From Pyrocephalus nanus (lineage: Eukaryota > Chordata > Aves > Passeriformes > Tyrannidae), in assembly GCA_038380795.1 (NCBI GenBank), contig CM076264.1, forward strand, positions 15,064,001 through 15,128,000: a stretch of DNA of 64,000 nucleotides, read 5' to 3'. The stretch's first letter is position 1; each line of letters opens with the position of its first letter. Positions 36,901 to 51,280 of the stretch are shown here, one piece after another. The notes under the pieces were generated by a model, which saw only the letters and a program-made list of their open reading frames with translations, did no database searches and was not told where the DNA came from. The position numbers and the translations under genes were made by a program.

Positions 36901-39900
36901 CTATGAGTCTATTAATCCACGAGCCTGGTTTTATGGGATGTAGCAATGAAAATAACTGCACGTATGCAGCTTCTCATGCATCTGTGAATAATCTGTCATA
37001 CTCACTAGCCTGTATTGAGATGCCATCAGGATCTCAAACAATCTGTTCCATAAAATCATTGGTTCAAATTTCTTATTTTGAATTAGATCTTCTGAAATGC
37101 CTTTAGTGCTGATAAAGGAAGGAGTTTGCTAAGCAACAGTTTCAGCATTTCTTCTTGTGATTGAAATCCTGAGAGCAGTTATAAATACTAGAAAGTGGAA
37201 TGCCTGGGCAATAGAATATATTCAGCAAGCTGAATAGTTATACTAAAAAATTCTGTTGGCAACAAGTGAAATAGATGTAAGCAATGTTTTGCCTATAGCA
37301 ACCAAAGCAAATTCAAAAAGGCATTTTAGAAGGATTACAAAGCATGTAGTCTACATTGATTTCAAAGACAGACAAATATGCTGCATATCTTAAAATAATT
37401 TAATTTTAAAACATTATAGAAAACCAACATAAATATATTTGTGAAAATTAGCACACTAACTAGTTAGAAAAGGGGAAAAGAATGTAAATAGGTGTGTGGT
37501 AATTAAAGGCAAATATGTTTCAAGAGCCAAGAAAGAATTTCTAGTTTCATAAAATATAGCTCCCTTTTAGGGTTTTAGAAATCAATCTTGCCAATGGATT
37601 TCACATTCTAAGGACTGCAAGCTTGAATCACAGATTTGAAAGTACCAAATTTCTTGACTGTACACATGACGCTATATTTGTGTTTGGTTAATTGAAAAAG
37701 TGGTTTTTTTAAAACAAAAAGCCTTTATAGTGCAGTTGATTTTCTCTCCAACACCCTCCCCACCTCTCCACACTAGCTTTGTTTTCTTAAAATTATCAAG
37801 AAGATACTAAGCTATCTCCAGATATCTATCTGGGAAGGGTAGGTGGTAATTGTGATATTAAAAAACATTTTGAACATTTTGAAACACTGTCTTGTTTACA
37901 GCTTCCTCATTCTGAGTATCATGTTCTTCAACTGTAATATTACAATTTTGGTTTCTAATGGATCTGATTTCAGGGTTACACTTGTAACCCATTCCCAACA
38001 GAATTTTGAAATACATTTGAAATACAACTCTTCTTGCTGTGGAATTTCAAAGCTTTTAACTTATTAAAATTGCATGTCTTTCTATATTTACTATAGATAT
38101 AATACACAAAGTAATTTCTTTGAGGCAATTATGGTCCTCTGAAGTCGAGGGCTTATTGCAACCACTAGAATCAAACTGAATGTCTGTTAGAATTTGCTCA
38201 GAATTTTCTTCTGCCATCTATCTTGAAGTGTGAAAAATGTTAGCAAATCAGTTGATTTACTGATTGCATATATATGCCAGTAACCACAAAAGATAAAATT
38301 TAAATTTTCCTTTTGCATGTGATGCTTAAATATAAGGACTTAGGGATAACTTGGTTTTCTTACTCTGCTGGCTCTTCATAAAGAACTACATGCACTTTAA
38401 TATTTTATATGAATTATGAAATTTTTATTCAAGGGAGCTCTCAAATAGTAGGCTAGAACTGTAAAAAACCCCACATATTTTCCTTGTATTTCTGATGAAA
38501 GGACCAGTACCATTGTTCATTATCATAGTTAATAAATGGGACAGTTTCATTATCTTTTCTGTTCAGAAGAACTAAAAACAGAGTTTCTTAGATTAAACAA
38601 AATTCCCAGCCTTCTGGTTAATTTGCAGGCAAAAATGATTTTTGCTCCTTTTTTGTAACACAGATTTCTGCTTGTAAATGTTGGGACGTAAATTATATCC
38701 AAACAAATATTCCTTATTCTGACATGAATTCATCAACAATGTTTCTCAGAACTTTAAATCCTTAATTCAAGGGCAGAATTCTATCTAGATTCATACTGGA
38801 ATCCCTTATGATATACTTGCAACATCTTTTCAGACCTTTAAGATGCTTTGATTTTATAAACTCTCTAACAAAGACTAACATGACCCTTGATTTCAGTTAG
38901 GACTGACATTCTTGGCGCATGAGATTGATGAGTAATTTCATTTAAAATTACAAACTTTAAAAACTCTTTTTATTATGCTACTCGATTATCATTCCTTAGA
39001 AAGGACTATACCTTGCTTTAGGAAAAGGATTGTAAATCCCTATCCAGTAATAAAGAGCAGTTAAGAAAGGAACATACAAATAAATTTGGTTGTTATCCTT
39101 GATATTTTTAAAATTTGTCTTGGTTTACAGGGAAATGATGAAATTTCAGTTAAGTAGAACTTTAGAAAAAGTGACAGCTTGATGAAAATTTTTCTCTTTT
39201 ATTTTGAAGGGTCTGAAATTCATGTTTCAAATACACTGAAGGAAATTTTTAAACAAAAAAAAAGCATCACTGAAGAGTACTGACATCTTTCAAAGGATGT
39301 TGAAAAAAGGGTGCCAACTACAGCAGTCAAAAATGAAATTTTTTTAAAATTCAGCAGCTGCACTTTTCTTAAAGAACTTGATATCATAAAATAAATAATA
39401 ATTACTTATGTATAATGTTCATATATTATATATTTATACAGAATAGATGTACATGAATATACAATTCTCTATTTCTAACTATTAAAGTGTTTTGGGAATC
39501 TTAGTAGATGCATTATATTATGTTTGTTGTCAAAATCTGAAAAAGAAATGCTACACAAATAGTAGTCCTCATAAGTTGCAATGAATTATGCTTTACATTT
39601 AAGAAACACCAGTTTAGTCTAGTGGATGTAGAATAGTTTAGAAATTATCTGAAATCTGCATTTCTAGGTTTCTAGATAGTCCTAGAACACTTCAAAATTG
39701 TTCAGGCTTAACACTGTGAACACATGCTTGGAATAATTTCAGTACTTAGTGGCATTTTTCCATAATACTACCTTGGCATACATCTCCACTACAGGCTCGA
39801 GTAATGCAAATCCTATCTGAAAGTCAACATGAAGTTTTCATGTTCCATTACTAGTGTTTTTAGTGAGTTCTGTTAATCAAACCAGAAAACAGAAATGGAA

Positions 39901-40186
39901 CAGCGAGGTTTAATTGACTAGTCATAAACGTGCTTACAGGTCCGATTTCAAACTCTGCCTTTACAACAGGATGGCAGAAATTTTAGAAAAATGCAGCCAC
40001 TCGAAGAACCTCTTAAACACAAAATTAGTCAAGGGTTGACTTTTCTCAAAGTAATTGTTATATGTTATTTTTAATTTCTTACCAATCTGAGTGCCATGTT
40101 CCCAAAATCATATGAAAATAGAACTAGAAGAGATGAGATATCTTGCTTTACCCTTCTTCTAAAGAAATTTCAGACACTACCATTCC

Positions 40187-40221
40187 TTTTTTTTGAAAAA
40201 AAAAAAAAAAAAAAAAAAAAA
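40187..40221. repeat. T8-G-A26 homopolymer tract
   Basis: Eight T, one G, then 26 A. The A tract could be a decayed poly(A) tail or simple slippage. No recognisable retroposed body lies on its left. Confidence 0.9.
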
Positions 40222-43200
40222 TCTCGCTTTCTGAGCAGTCAAGCTGTTATTTCCAATATTTTTAAAGGACTTTGAGACTGAATTTTGCTTCATAATCTTT
40301 TGCTATCCAACCCAGCTCAGGAAGCTAAGATGTGAAATGACACACTGTAAAAGACCCCGAGATCTCACCTGAAGTGAGGCACTAATGCATTATCTACATC
40401 TTCTACAAATAGTTGTGTTGTTGTGCAGCTTTTCTGTCCTCCAGCATCCCTGAAATCATTTAGAAAACAAAGACTTTTCAGTAGAGAACTCGAGCTTTCA
40501 TTTGTGGATCCAAATGCTGCATTCCAATATGCCTTTTAGGGACAGCTTTATATTATCCCAAACTATGGAAAGCTATACTGCCAGGCTAACACAGAGGAAG
40601 AAGCAGCTTTACAAAAATGCAAAGGAAAGACCATAAACATTCAGTAGATGTTGCTAGCCTAGCCCACTGGGCATATATTGTTGGTCACAGCATGGATCTG
40701 ACACTGTGGGGTATATTTACAGCATGGGGTGTGCAGAGCTACTCACACAAACAATCGTGAGAACAGTATATTTTTTTCTTATATGAAATGCATTGAAAAT
40801 TGACCCTGTTGGGATGTAAATGGGGAACCAGATTGTTGTGGAAATTCTACTGGTTTGTGTGCTTTTTAAGTGTTGAATTTTCTTTTTAAATGATCAAAAG
40901 TGTCTTTGAGTCACAACAGTCAAAGATGGCAAAGACCACATATTGCTCTAATTCTGGTCTTCATGACATCTTGCAGAGATTAATGCTTGAAAGATATTAT
41001 TAGAACTTTTTATTCCTTTATCCCAAACTGACACCATATGAAAAGCTTGCCATGATAGCTCTACAATATCTTTTTTTATTATTATTTTTGAAGCTATATC
41101 ATGTAAATTAAACTGGGAAAATCACATCAAAGCTAAAAGAAAGAACTAACATGCACTACATAGAGACATTTAAACACTTGTCATATCCTCTCCTCCTCAG
41201 GTAGTAGAATAATCACTCTACCTCTTGAAGTGTGAGTGCTTCAGTCTTCTATTTTACATTGCTTCCTCTCTGCTTCTTTCTTTCCCCAGGGAATTTTTAA
41301 CCCCGTGTTTACAAAGCTTCTTCTCACATGCAAGACCACACTATATTACAATTCCTCTAATTGGTAGGACATGAGACTTTCAGGGCCTTCCCATCACAGT
41401 TTAGTCTAGCAGCCAAAGGAAAGGTTGATGGAATTGTGTCTGTTCTAAATATCACCAGGAAACCATCCCTGGCAGAGACTCTCTACACCTGTGAGACAGA
41501 GAGGTTCTGGTACTAACAGTGTGTTTCTAAATTAGTTTCTCAATGAAGGATTTATCTTCAAAAGTCTTTTATAACCATTTAAATTGCCCATATAAACCCA
41601 TTGCTGTACTATCAATATTGGGAATTTCAGGGTGTGTGTGTATATATATTTCCAGCAAGCACAATAACATTAAATTTTTTTGTGTTATCTCTTCTTTTTT
41701 GCAGTAAAACATTGGAAATAAGGCTTTTTATTTTACCGTCAAAAAAAACCCCAAACCTGTATGTTCTGGTCCCATAGAGGAACAAGACTTCCATGATTGA
41801 TAAAGTATAAAAATTGTGTCCTTCCTTTAACTATCAAGAGGAAATATTGTACCACAAGCCTAATAAAGGAAAACCAACTCTATGTCATCATTGATAGCGT
41901 TAGACAGCTTAATATTTACTTCAAATTGCTTACATGGCAAAATAAAAGTATTGATCAATCACCTATGCTGTTATTTAAATAAGGAAACCATGCCTTCTTT
42001 CACCTAAAAGCATTTCAGGAAAGGGAATTCGAAATACTTTCCCATTCTCAAATATTGAAACTGGGATATACAGAAAGTTGAAATGCTTGCAAAACTTACC
42101 ACAGTGACATTATGAATCAATGTGAATCAAACCTTGATGTCCTGACTCTCTAACTGGTAAAGCAATCTGAATAAAATATCTGGCAAATAAATTAGGTAGG
42201 AAGATGTATTTTCATATGGTCATTTTTTGCCAAGGGGAAATTAATCTTATCTTTCATTTTCCAGTTAAGAAATACAGCAAAGATTACTCATCCTTAAAAG
42301 AGATGTTAGCACAGTACCTACTGGTAATGTAGGAACAATAATACTTGATATAAGTGCAAAAGTGTTATGAAAACATGCTATGAAAATACTATTTATTTAA
42401 AAAATTTTAAAAGCTTAATTCAAGCACACATACAATTCTTATTAGAAAAATAAAAAATCCATAATTTACATATGTGGTGTAAATATACGGCTTTGGGAAC
42501 TTCCATTTGGGAATTAAATATAGTCACAGCTAAAGGATTATTATGTTGGGTTAGATCTTTATCAAATAGTAAGAGCCCTGCCTACAGAGGAGTTGGTAAG
42601 TGGGTGTTCACTGTTTCAGAGTTACCCACGGAAAGCTCAATGCATCTCAGAAGCCACAGAAACAGGCACAGTAAGCAAAAAGGGGGTGTATGAATCTTGC
42701 GGTGTTTATAAGTGTTAACGGCGGAACACACAATAAATTTCCAGGGCTATGCAGAGCTAAATGCTTATTGGAAGAGAAGACTTTGAGCTACAGAAAGACC
42801 TCCATCAATAGACTAATCTCTTTTCAAGGCAACGACTGCACCACTGTTGTCAACCAGTTTAATAACTGCTCTAACTCAAGAAGATGCAACACTCTGGTCA
42901 ACTGCGCAGAAAAGCTTGAAAGCCTCCAGAGGCAGATCTTACCATATGCATCATAATCTCATTTGAAGATCTGTTCTTGTCTCCTCCACTATTTTTGTCG
43001 ATGTTGCAATCAAAATTGAACAGACCAGTATGCTATCAAAGATCCAAATAAGCATTTTAAATGCAAAGCTGTCATCTAGAATATTGACCAGCATGAGGTG
43101 AGCAGCTAAATACTTGGTCTTGGCAGACTTCAGTAACCTTACAAACATGGCACCTACAAGTGTTATATGCCAGCCTTGCTGCATTAAAATCAATGAATTT

Positions 43201-45420
43201 ATGACTGCTTCCAGTAGACAGGGTCTGCCCCAAAGAAAGTTTAATTCAACATATCATGGTAACAGTTTGAGCATAGTTAAAGACAGTGCTAATGGAACAT
43301 CAAAAACAGGGAAAAGCTTTTGTATATTTGCCTTAAAAGTACCTTTTATGTCTGCAGGTTAAAAAAAAAATCCTTTGACATTTCATTTTCAATCAGAGGC
43401 AGGCTTACAGCTGCTAGTCATGAATTATTACCTGTAAAAAAATAGTAATGAAAAATTAGTTTTCAAACAGATCTGGCAACTTGAAGTTCAAGTGAGATAG
43501 AAAGTTATTTTTTGAAAAGTAATTTCTTCAGCACTGCAGCTGTCATGAGGACACTTGTAAAAAGTGATGGGAGAAGGAGTAGGTCTTGTTAATGCACGAA
43601 GGATGAGCATAACTGTCTTAATTTCAATCGAAGTCTCTTTTCATCCGAATGCAGAACAAGAACACTAAACGTCTAGACAAGGCATGGTTCCCGCTCTCCT
43701 TCGCCACTTATTCTTTCTCTCCACCAAACTTGTGACTTAACATATTCATTTGAAACATTCTTGTAGAGATGGGCGTTCCTCTTCAGTGTCCTTAAATTCC
43801 ACATTTTTGTGCAACCTACAGAGTGCTGTCTTTGGGCCAATCCTAGAAATAAGTTTAGAGCGTAAATGAACTGCAGGAAAATCCCATGAAGGTGTGGGAG
43901 TAGCTGACAAGATTTTTGCGTTGAATTTCTAAAATACAGCTTGGCTGCTATTACCTGGTAAAGTAAGAGGGAAGGGTATAAGAAGTGTAAACCACGGACG
44001 ATTTTGCATACAGACTTTATTCTGATGTTTTATCTGACTCTAAACTTCTTGTCAGGAAAAATATTTTTATTCTGACATTAAGGACTAAAGCCTTCTACAC
44101 ATGTCATAGTTAGTGCAGGGTTTTGATTTCTTTGTTTGCTTTTATTTTGATCTCCCTCCTGCTTACACAAACCCTTACTGCAGCCTCCATTTCTCAGTTG
44201 AATCATTCCTGAGACAGGCTAAGTGTATCAGCTTAGACTTTGCAGAAGCTCTCAGTGCTAGCACAACCTGGAGAGGCACCCTTCTCTTCTCTACCCTTTG
44301 CAGCTCCCCACTTCAGCATACACACTGTGGTTTCTTTCTGCACATCCAGATGTAGATGTGGAGTTACTCTGCCTATGATTCTGACAAAAAAAGTGCCAGA
44401 AAAACATATCTGCTCCCAAATTTGAACCTTCAAAGAGATTACAACCGAATATGCCCTGCTTAATATTAACTCACATAGAAAAACTTACAGGTTAAGGGTG
44501 ACATTCAGTTTACTGAACTGGTAGGATTTGTCTTGGAAGCTAAGGATTTCATCTCACCCTATGGAGAGCCAGTAGGTAAACTAACTTGATTTTGGAAAGT
44601 ATACATCAGTTCTTCAGCAGCAAGGGTGGTGATAGCAAATTTGTTTATGGAGATAGATATACCATATGCACAGGTTCCAACAGATGATGTGGAAGGTACA
44701 AAAACTTTATGCCCTTCATTACATTAATATCCTTCTGAGGAGTTGAAAATTTTACCTAATATCTGGGATCCATCTTTTTCATCTATGAAATGATGCACCC
44801 ATGGTAGCAGCACTGTAATCAGGTTCTTCAGCTTTGCAGCAAGAAAAGGAAATAATGTAAAAGTAATTTCAAATGCTTGGTGCTTTTTGATGCTTCTTAC
44901 AGCAGCAGTTGAAGCTGAAAAAAAGGGAAAAAAAGTGTATAATGACCAGTATCTTTGCTCTGTTATACATATAAATGCAATTGACATTCATAGTAATAAC
45001 CTGTACTGATAGCTTTACTTTTACTACTTAAGTGAAACACATTAGGATGGAACTGGGAGCTTCAGCAAGTTAAAAGGTTGAGATCTATGTAGGCTCATAA
45101 ACTGTGGAGCTGCTGGATATGATTAAAAACAGTACAAAGGTGTCTAGATTGGAGAGATTTAATTGATTACTGTTCTAATACTTCAGCTAGTTCAATATGC
45201 AGATGACACTCTCTATATAATACAATCCAATCTTTTCTGAGTAGAGTCCAGTGATAAGCATGACTAAAATTTTCAAAGCCATTCAGAACTTAATGGGAGA
45301 TGAATGAATTTGAAAATCTCAGTCTTGATACTTGCTGCTTATTGATCACAAACTGTAACACACATGATGATAGACCATTAAATTACTTGGTTAAATTAAA
45401 TATTTGTTCACAGAAACCTA

Positions 45421-45470
45421 TTAAAAACAAACAAATTAAAAAATCAAACGAACAAAAACCCAAACCAGAA
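45421..45470. repeat. A-rich low-complexity tract
   Basis: Imperfect CAAA/CAAAA units over about 50 bp with acg and aaccc interruptions. Confidence 0.75.
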
Positions 45471-46507
45471 AGAGCTAATATTTCTAGTAAGAAACTCTTA
45501 TCCCTACACTTCATACACTGCTCACTTCCTTGGATGGAAGCAATAGCCTTCTTCCTGACCACAGAAACAGTTAAAGCAAAATAAATTTCTGGATATGACC
45601 TTTTTGTAGCAACAGCTGTAATAACCTCTCTGGAAGCATGTCAGGGGTGAGAGGGGAGTTCACCCTTCTGATTGACATCCGAACTGCAAGACACATCTGG
45701 GACACTGAAACTGGTGCTCAGGATAAGAACACCTGATGCACCCATCAGAAAAGGGAAAGGAACCTAATGCCTTATAGCACTGCATTGCTCGTGGTGTGGG
45801 TCTTTAACTGAACCTACATCTGGAGGCAAAAGGATCTATGTGAGGCAAGAAATAAATTTCAAGGCCAATTCAGCACTGAAATTCCAATGTTTTGTTGTTA
45901 CAGTTCAATAAAATCACTTTGCGCTACACTCATTTCTGTATAAAATAAAGTGAATGTCATACTTTTTTGTCATATCATTTTTATTTAACAGGTTTTTTTT
46001 CTATATCCATTAGTTAAAAAAGTTATAACAGGGTAAATCATTTATCAAAATGAAAAATGCTGTACTCCTTGAGCAACGAAAGGGAGTCTAAATAGAATGT
46101 CCCTGCTCTTAAATTAATGGAACCATCTTACATTTAATATTTTCTCTTAAGTAGTTATGTAAGCACTCCAAAATCATTAATGAAGAAGTACAGAATCACA
46201 ATTTACAGCTGAAGGGCAAAACTGCTTAAAAGCATTTCAAAATCTTGTCATGGAGTGATATAGTCTAGGAAAATAAATGCAAGGATCATTGATCTCCGAT
46301 ATCATAATTAAATGTACATAACACATGACAAGGAGAAAGGACAACAAAGTTCATTAAAACTTGACTTCAAAATGAAGATGCAGGACTAATCAAGCAGATG
46401 TACTAGGGAAGGGTCAGGTTTTTAACCAAGGAGCATTTTCATTCTAACAATAAGAATTTTCAAAATAGATTTTTTTGGTCACTATTCCAATTTTAACTAC
46501 AAGTTAT

Positions 46508-46523
46508 TTATTTATATAAATAA
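46508..46523. repeat. 16-bp A/T palindrome within a ttatttattt duplication
   Basis: ttatttat is followed by ataaataa. The phrase agttatttattta occurs on either side (46502 and 46529). Pure A/T content makes chance likely. Confidence 0.55.
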
Positions 46524-49500
46524 TTAAAGTTATTTATTTATAAAGGCAATTAATTTGTGTGCAACACCCCCAAATGCACCCTTTGCCAGTTCAGCTGCTG
46601 GCGTTGTGTTATGTTACATTTCTGTCCCTTGGAATCACTGCAGCAGTTCAGTTGTCCTTCCTAAATCCAGCTCTCACTTTGCCATCCAGACAGTAATACA
46701 CACATTCCTAGCTTTCTTTCTAAATAATCCATCAGAGCAGATTTGCCCAGACTTTCTTAAGTAATGCAATAACTGATCTTTTAATATACACTACATTTAT
46801 TGCAACAAAAGAAAATTCACAGAATTCATATGGAATATATCCCAGAGTGTTAATGGAACTTGCAGAAATAGTGTTGGAGTCGCTGGCTATTACTCTTCAG
46901 AACTAATGGAGAAAAGCAAAGGTCCCAGAGCTGGAAAATGACAAACTGTATTACTTATTTTGAAGAGAAAAACATATAAAACAGGCAACCTACCAGAGGA
47001 ATTACAGAACAGAGACTTCAAATTTGAATTGCCAAGTTAGCTAGCAAAGCAGTCAGTTTGCAACCTACTACAAAGGCATGCTGAAACATGGTGCTAAACA
47101 GTGGAAATAAGAATTGGAAAAGACAAAGCATGTCTACGATATAAATATTATTGAACGTAAGGGTCATGCTCAGTGCTACTGTACCACTCAATACCTTAAG
47201 ACACTTCCATACGTGCTAGCAAGTACAATAGTCACCCTTTACCAGACTACAGGAGCAACAATCTGCAAGATTAATTCCTCATTTCTTCGCACCACTTGCA
47301 CAGAAAAGCTTTATTTTGTTAATGTCCCTTTATACCATTCAAATATTTTATAACATTAGATCACCTTGCATTGGTCAAAAAACAGGCTTTAAATTGCATG
47401 CTGAGTACACCAGAAAGACTCACAATATATAACAGAAGATTGAAGAAAGATCTATCACACTTATATGGGAATATTCCTATATGGGGATTAGGTCTGCAAC
47501 AGTAACAAAAACAGTCTAAGAACCAATTGTCAGGTTTTCATTTATCGTGGTTTAGGAAGGGCATTTCCCTGACAGTTAGAAGAAGCTTCTCATGTTGAAA
47601 ATCAAACAATAAAAATAAATTCCTCTTTGTTTCCACAGGACATGGGAACTAGAAACCAGCAAACACAGACACACAGAAACAGAACAGCCAGGTTTATTTG
47701 GAAACACACACACATACACAAAATCCCTGTTCAATTTAGTCCTTAAGTATTTGGATAAATAATGAGTTCATCTGTTCCAGAATACATCAAAAAGTTCCAC
47801 CAAAAAAAAAAATTCATTTTGACAAACATACGTATTTATATATCTGTAAAAAAATCGTAAAGTTGAACTCTCTTAAATTTTAAATGCCCATCTTATGAGA
47901 ACATTATATCAAAAATCAAACAAACCATTTTACTTTTGCTTCTTCATTACTGATAGCCTATTTTCTGGCATATCATATCTTCCTATATTTGCCACATTCA
48001 AAGCCTGTATGTAGGTCCTCAGTCTGGACCAGGGACTCAGATCCCAACTCTTGCCATGATGACATGTATGGTGGAAAAATTCTTATGGGTACTACCTTTT
48101 TCAGGCTGATGGAAGGAAAAAAATTCTTGTCCTTTTTAAAAGCAAGCAGGTATAAGCAATATCACAAAGCAGAAGGAACACAGATTATCTATTAAAGCTG
48201 TTAAAAAGTACAAATTCAACCAGGGACAATTACACTGCTGCTAACTTAACATCTTTTACCCCATTCCACAACCAGTGAGTGAGTGTTCTCCTTGCAAGAA
48301 CTAGAGCATTTGCTCTGTAATTCTATGAAATATAAATGTTTTCTACTACTAGAATTCTGTATCATCTGGCTAAAAAATTCATAGCAGCATGTTTTACTTA
48401 CCTTATTTCTTACTGCTATTCAGAAACTTTTTAGTTGCTATAATTCATTTTGAAAGCTTCACTTCCATTAGTTATACTGTATTGCATGAGAATATCTAAA
48501 AAGTGCAGAGATGTGTATACTTATAACTGATTTTATTACAATAATATAATTCTTTTTAATATAACATAGCATAATAGGCTAGAATTCTTAGAGCTGATTA
48601 GAAAGACCAATAATATAACAAACATAAGAATGCATGCTTGGTTTGGTTACCACCATTGCTGTATCTGTTTTGAAAAGTATACAGTTATACTGGTAAAATA
48701 TTATCAATTTTTGCTTGCTTTTTTTACTTTTATAATTATTCTCATCCTAGATTTTATTTTTTCTTAAAATATTGTGCCCTTATTATTGGAAAACACAGGT
48801 TTTCTTCTGAATATTTGTCTGTATTTTCTGAACTATGATTCCAATCAAATACAAGGTACTGTTCTTTTTCCCTAATACTTGCACTTATTCTGTGTGTTAT
48901 TTGCTTCAGAGGCAGGAAAGCAATTCACATCTGGCACCTCACACCACATGCCACTTTGCATTAAATTTGTAAATAGAAGGGAAAATATTGAATCAGAAAG
49001 ACCCATTAAAAAGAAATGTAAACAGGAATGTGAGAGGGATCCAAGCTAATTAGAATAATATGCAAGAAAAACAGATGCAGGTTAGGCTGGAATCTCAAAA
49101 GTGCAATTTCTTAATGGTGTACCCTGGGAATTTATTTTGCTGTCCTCTGTTTCTTTTTCCTTCCGTTTTTCAAGTAAAAATATAAACATTCTGTAGAACC
49201 AAACAAAATCCTCAGTTATTTTTAAATTACTCTTAAATGTTCATCTATGGGACAAAAATCAGACCTCTAAAAGCTTTTACTTCAAAGTGGAGTAGCATAG
49301 TACAACTTCTGGCCTTTCCTCACCCATGGGGCAAAGACAAAGCTGGAGAAATGACACTAAAACAACCCTGAATCCCACATATTGGCGTCTTCTCTAAGTA
49401 CTTAGAAATTTATTCAGAGGATGAAGGCCTAAAAAAAAATAAATATTTCGTGACAGTATTGGAACAGAAATCTAAAGAAATCACAGAATTTGCCAAGTCC

Positions 49501-49541
49501 AGACCAAACCTTCCGATATGAAGAGATACCAAGAATAGAGT

Positions 49542-49568
49542 AAAAAAAAAAAAAAAAAAAAAAAAAAA
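49542..49568. repeat. A27 homopolymer tract
   Basis: Twenty-seven consecutive A. An aataaa hexamer lies about 105 bp upstream, too far for a normal cleavage site, so a processed-transcript origin is not supported by this alone. Confidence 0.9.
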
Positions 49569-51260
49569 TTCATTCCAAAAATGCATATTTTTTTCTTATG
49601 AAAATTACCCTTTAGATCTTGAACCATGATTAAAGTTTAGATTATGTGTAAAATGCCATGCACAACTCAAATGCATTTTCATATTTCATGCAATGAGATA
49701 GTTGGAACAGATATACAATACTCCTCTAAATGGATTGTGCTTCTGGAACTCTATTAGAATAAACTTTACATTTATTTTCATCAACATGGCAGACTTGTCT
49801 CATTAACCAGATTCATATTTGTTTTCCAGAAGATTTCAATTGTAACTATTTGGTAGCCAACTCCAAAAAAAAAAAAGTGTATTAATCACTGCCCTAATGT
49901 AGATATATGAGAGCCTGGGGTGCCATAAAGCTTGTATTCCCTCTGGTTTAGGAAAACTCTATTAATAACAGGTGGCAGAGCTGTAAGTTAGATATATGTA
50001 TTTTCCCCAAACAACTGTCAACCAAAACTTTATAGAATATTAAATATAGAACTGAGTTCTGATATCAAAACTAAGGTTCTGAAGTCAAGTACTACTCAAG
50101 CATTAGAATTCCTTTCACATGTGCATTATGGTGCATTCCTTAATTTCACAATCCACATGAGTCCTGTCTCCTTCGCTGCACCAAACTGACGGTGTTCACC
50201 TTACAAGCAGTTATTCAGTTTGGGGTTTTTTCTCTATTTTCAGCGTTATATTTGGTTACCATACAGTACTCATGCTCTGAGCTGAAGAAGGAATTAGCAA
50301 TTTCCTCATGAGCTTCTTCATGGCGACTCATCACAAGAGTATCAGATGTTCACAGACATTAAAAAATTTACCTTTTCAACAGCCTCAAGAAGGAATAGGT
50401 TTTATTATGGTCATTTTGCTGCTCAGGAGCTAAGGCACTGAGGATCAGATTTTTCACAGTTTAATAGGTACCCAAAAATGCATGAAGGAGCGTGATAGTT
50501 TCCCCAAAAGTGCTAAAACACTTCATTTCCAGCACAAGGGTGCTTTTGAAGTTTCTTCTGTGAGACTATGCCCATCACCAGCCATGCAAATAAATACAAT
50601 TTAAAATCTGACCAAAAAGATTAAAGATGAGGGCATCAGTGAATTGTGGGTTCCAACTCACAGACATCTTGGATCTCATCTTGAGTGTGTTTGGCATTCT
50701 ACTAATATTTTGTATGCCTGGAACACAAGTTTCAAGCTGCAGCAGAAATCAAAACATCAGTCATACTCTGAATCCTCAGCATTTCTGCATATCAGTCATC
50801 AAGATCCCAAGTCAGGCATCCAAAAATACTGAATACCTCTGCAAACACTTTTACATAAACGAATTATCAGCAAAAAGCAACTCTGTGGAGCTGCCGTGGG
50901 CAATTTTCAAATACTTTAACTGTGTAACCATGCTCTCCCTGCACTTCTCATCATCATTTGCTACATACCTTCTAGTTTCTGCAAAAAAAGGGAGGAGTCC
51001 TGGCCGCAACTTCTTTCCCTTCAAACTCTGAATCTCTTGCACTGTGTGGGGCAGCAATTTCTCCACACAGATTGTGCAGCTGAAGACCACTACTCCGCGT
51101 ATATACACAGAGGCCAATCTGCACATGTAGTGCAGCTGATGTGCAAACTACAAATCACTTGACTTTGCAACTCCAGCAGGGTTCTTTTAATTCTTCACAG
51201 ACTTGTTGTTAGGGGTTTTTTTCGTAGCATTTCAGATATTAGAAAGAATAAACAAGGGGG

Positions 51261-51280
51261 AAAAAAAAACAACAAACAAG
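51261..51280. repeat. A-rich (AAC)n-type tract
   Basis: A9 followed by caacaaacaag after a G5 run. Confidence 0.75.

Larger units (their letters stand above)
36901..49541. other. Non-genic, AT-rich DNA
   Basis: The quietest part of the window: 12.6 kb with no recognised interspersed repeat, apart from simple A/T and A-rich tracts at 40187, 45421 and 46508. Open frames are short. The region 42470-43370 carries several adjacent 70-90-codon frames on both strands; none is recognisable. Confidence 0.6.

Noticed and set aside
42470..43370. Adjacent 70-90-codon frames on both strands, considered as a broken gene
   Set aside because: No conserved peptide was recognised and the frames do not join into one product with plausible splice sites.
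50627..51031. 134-codon plus-strand open frame
   Set aside because: No motif or domain recognised. The hydrophobic N-terminal stretch is not enough to call a membrane protein.
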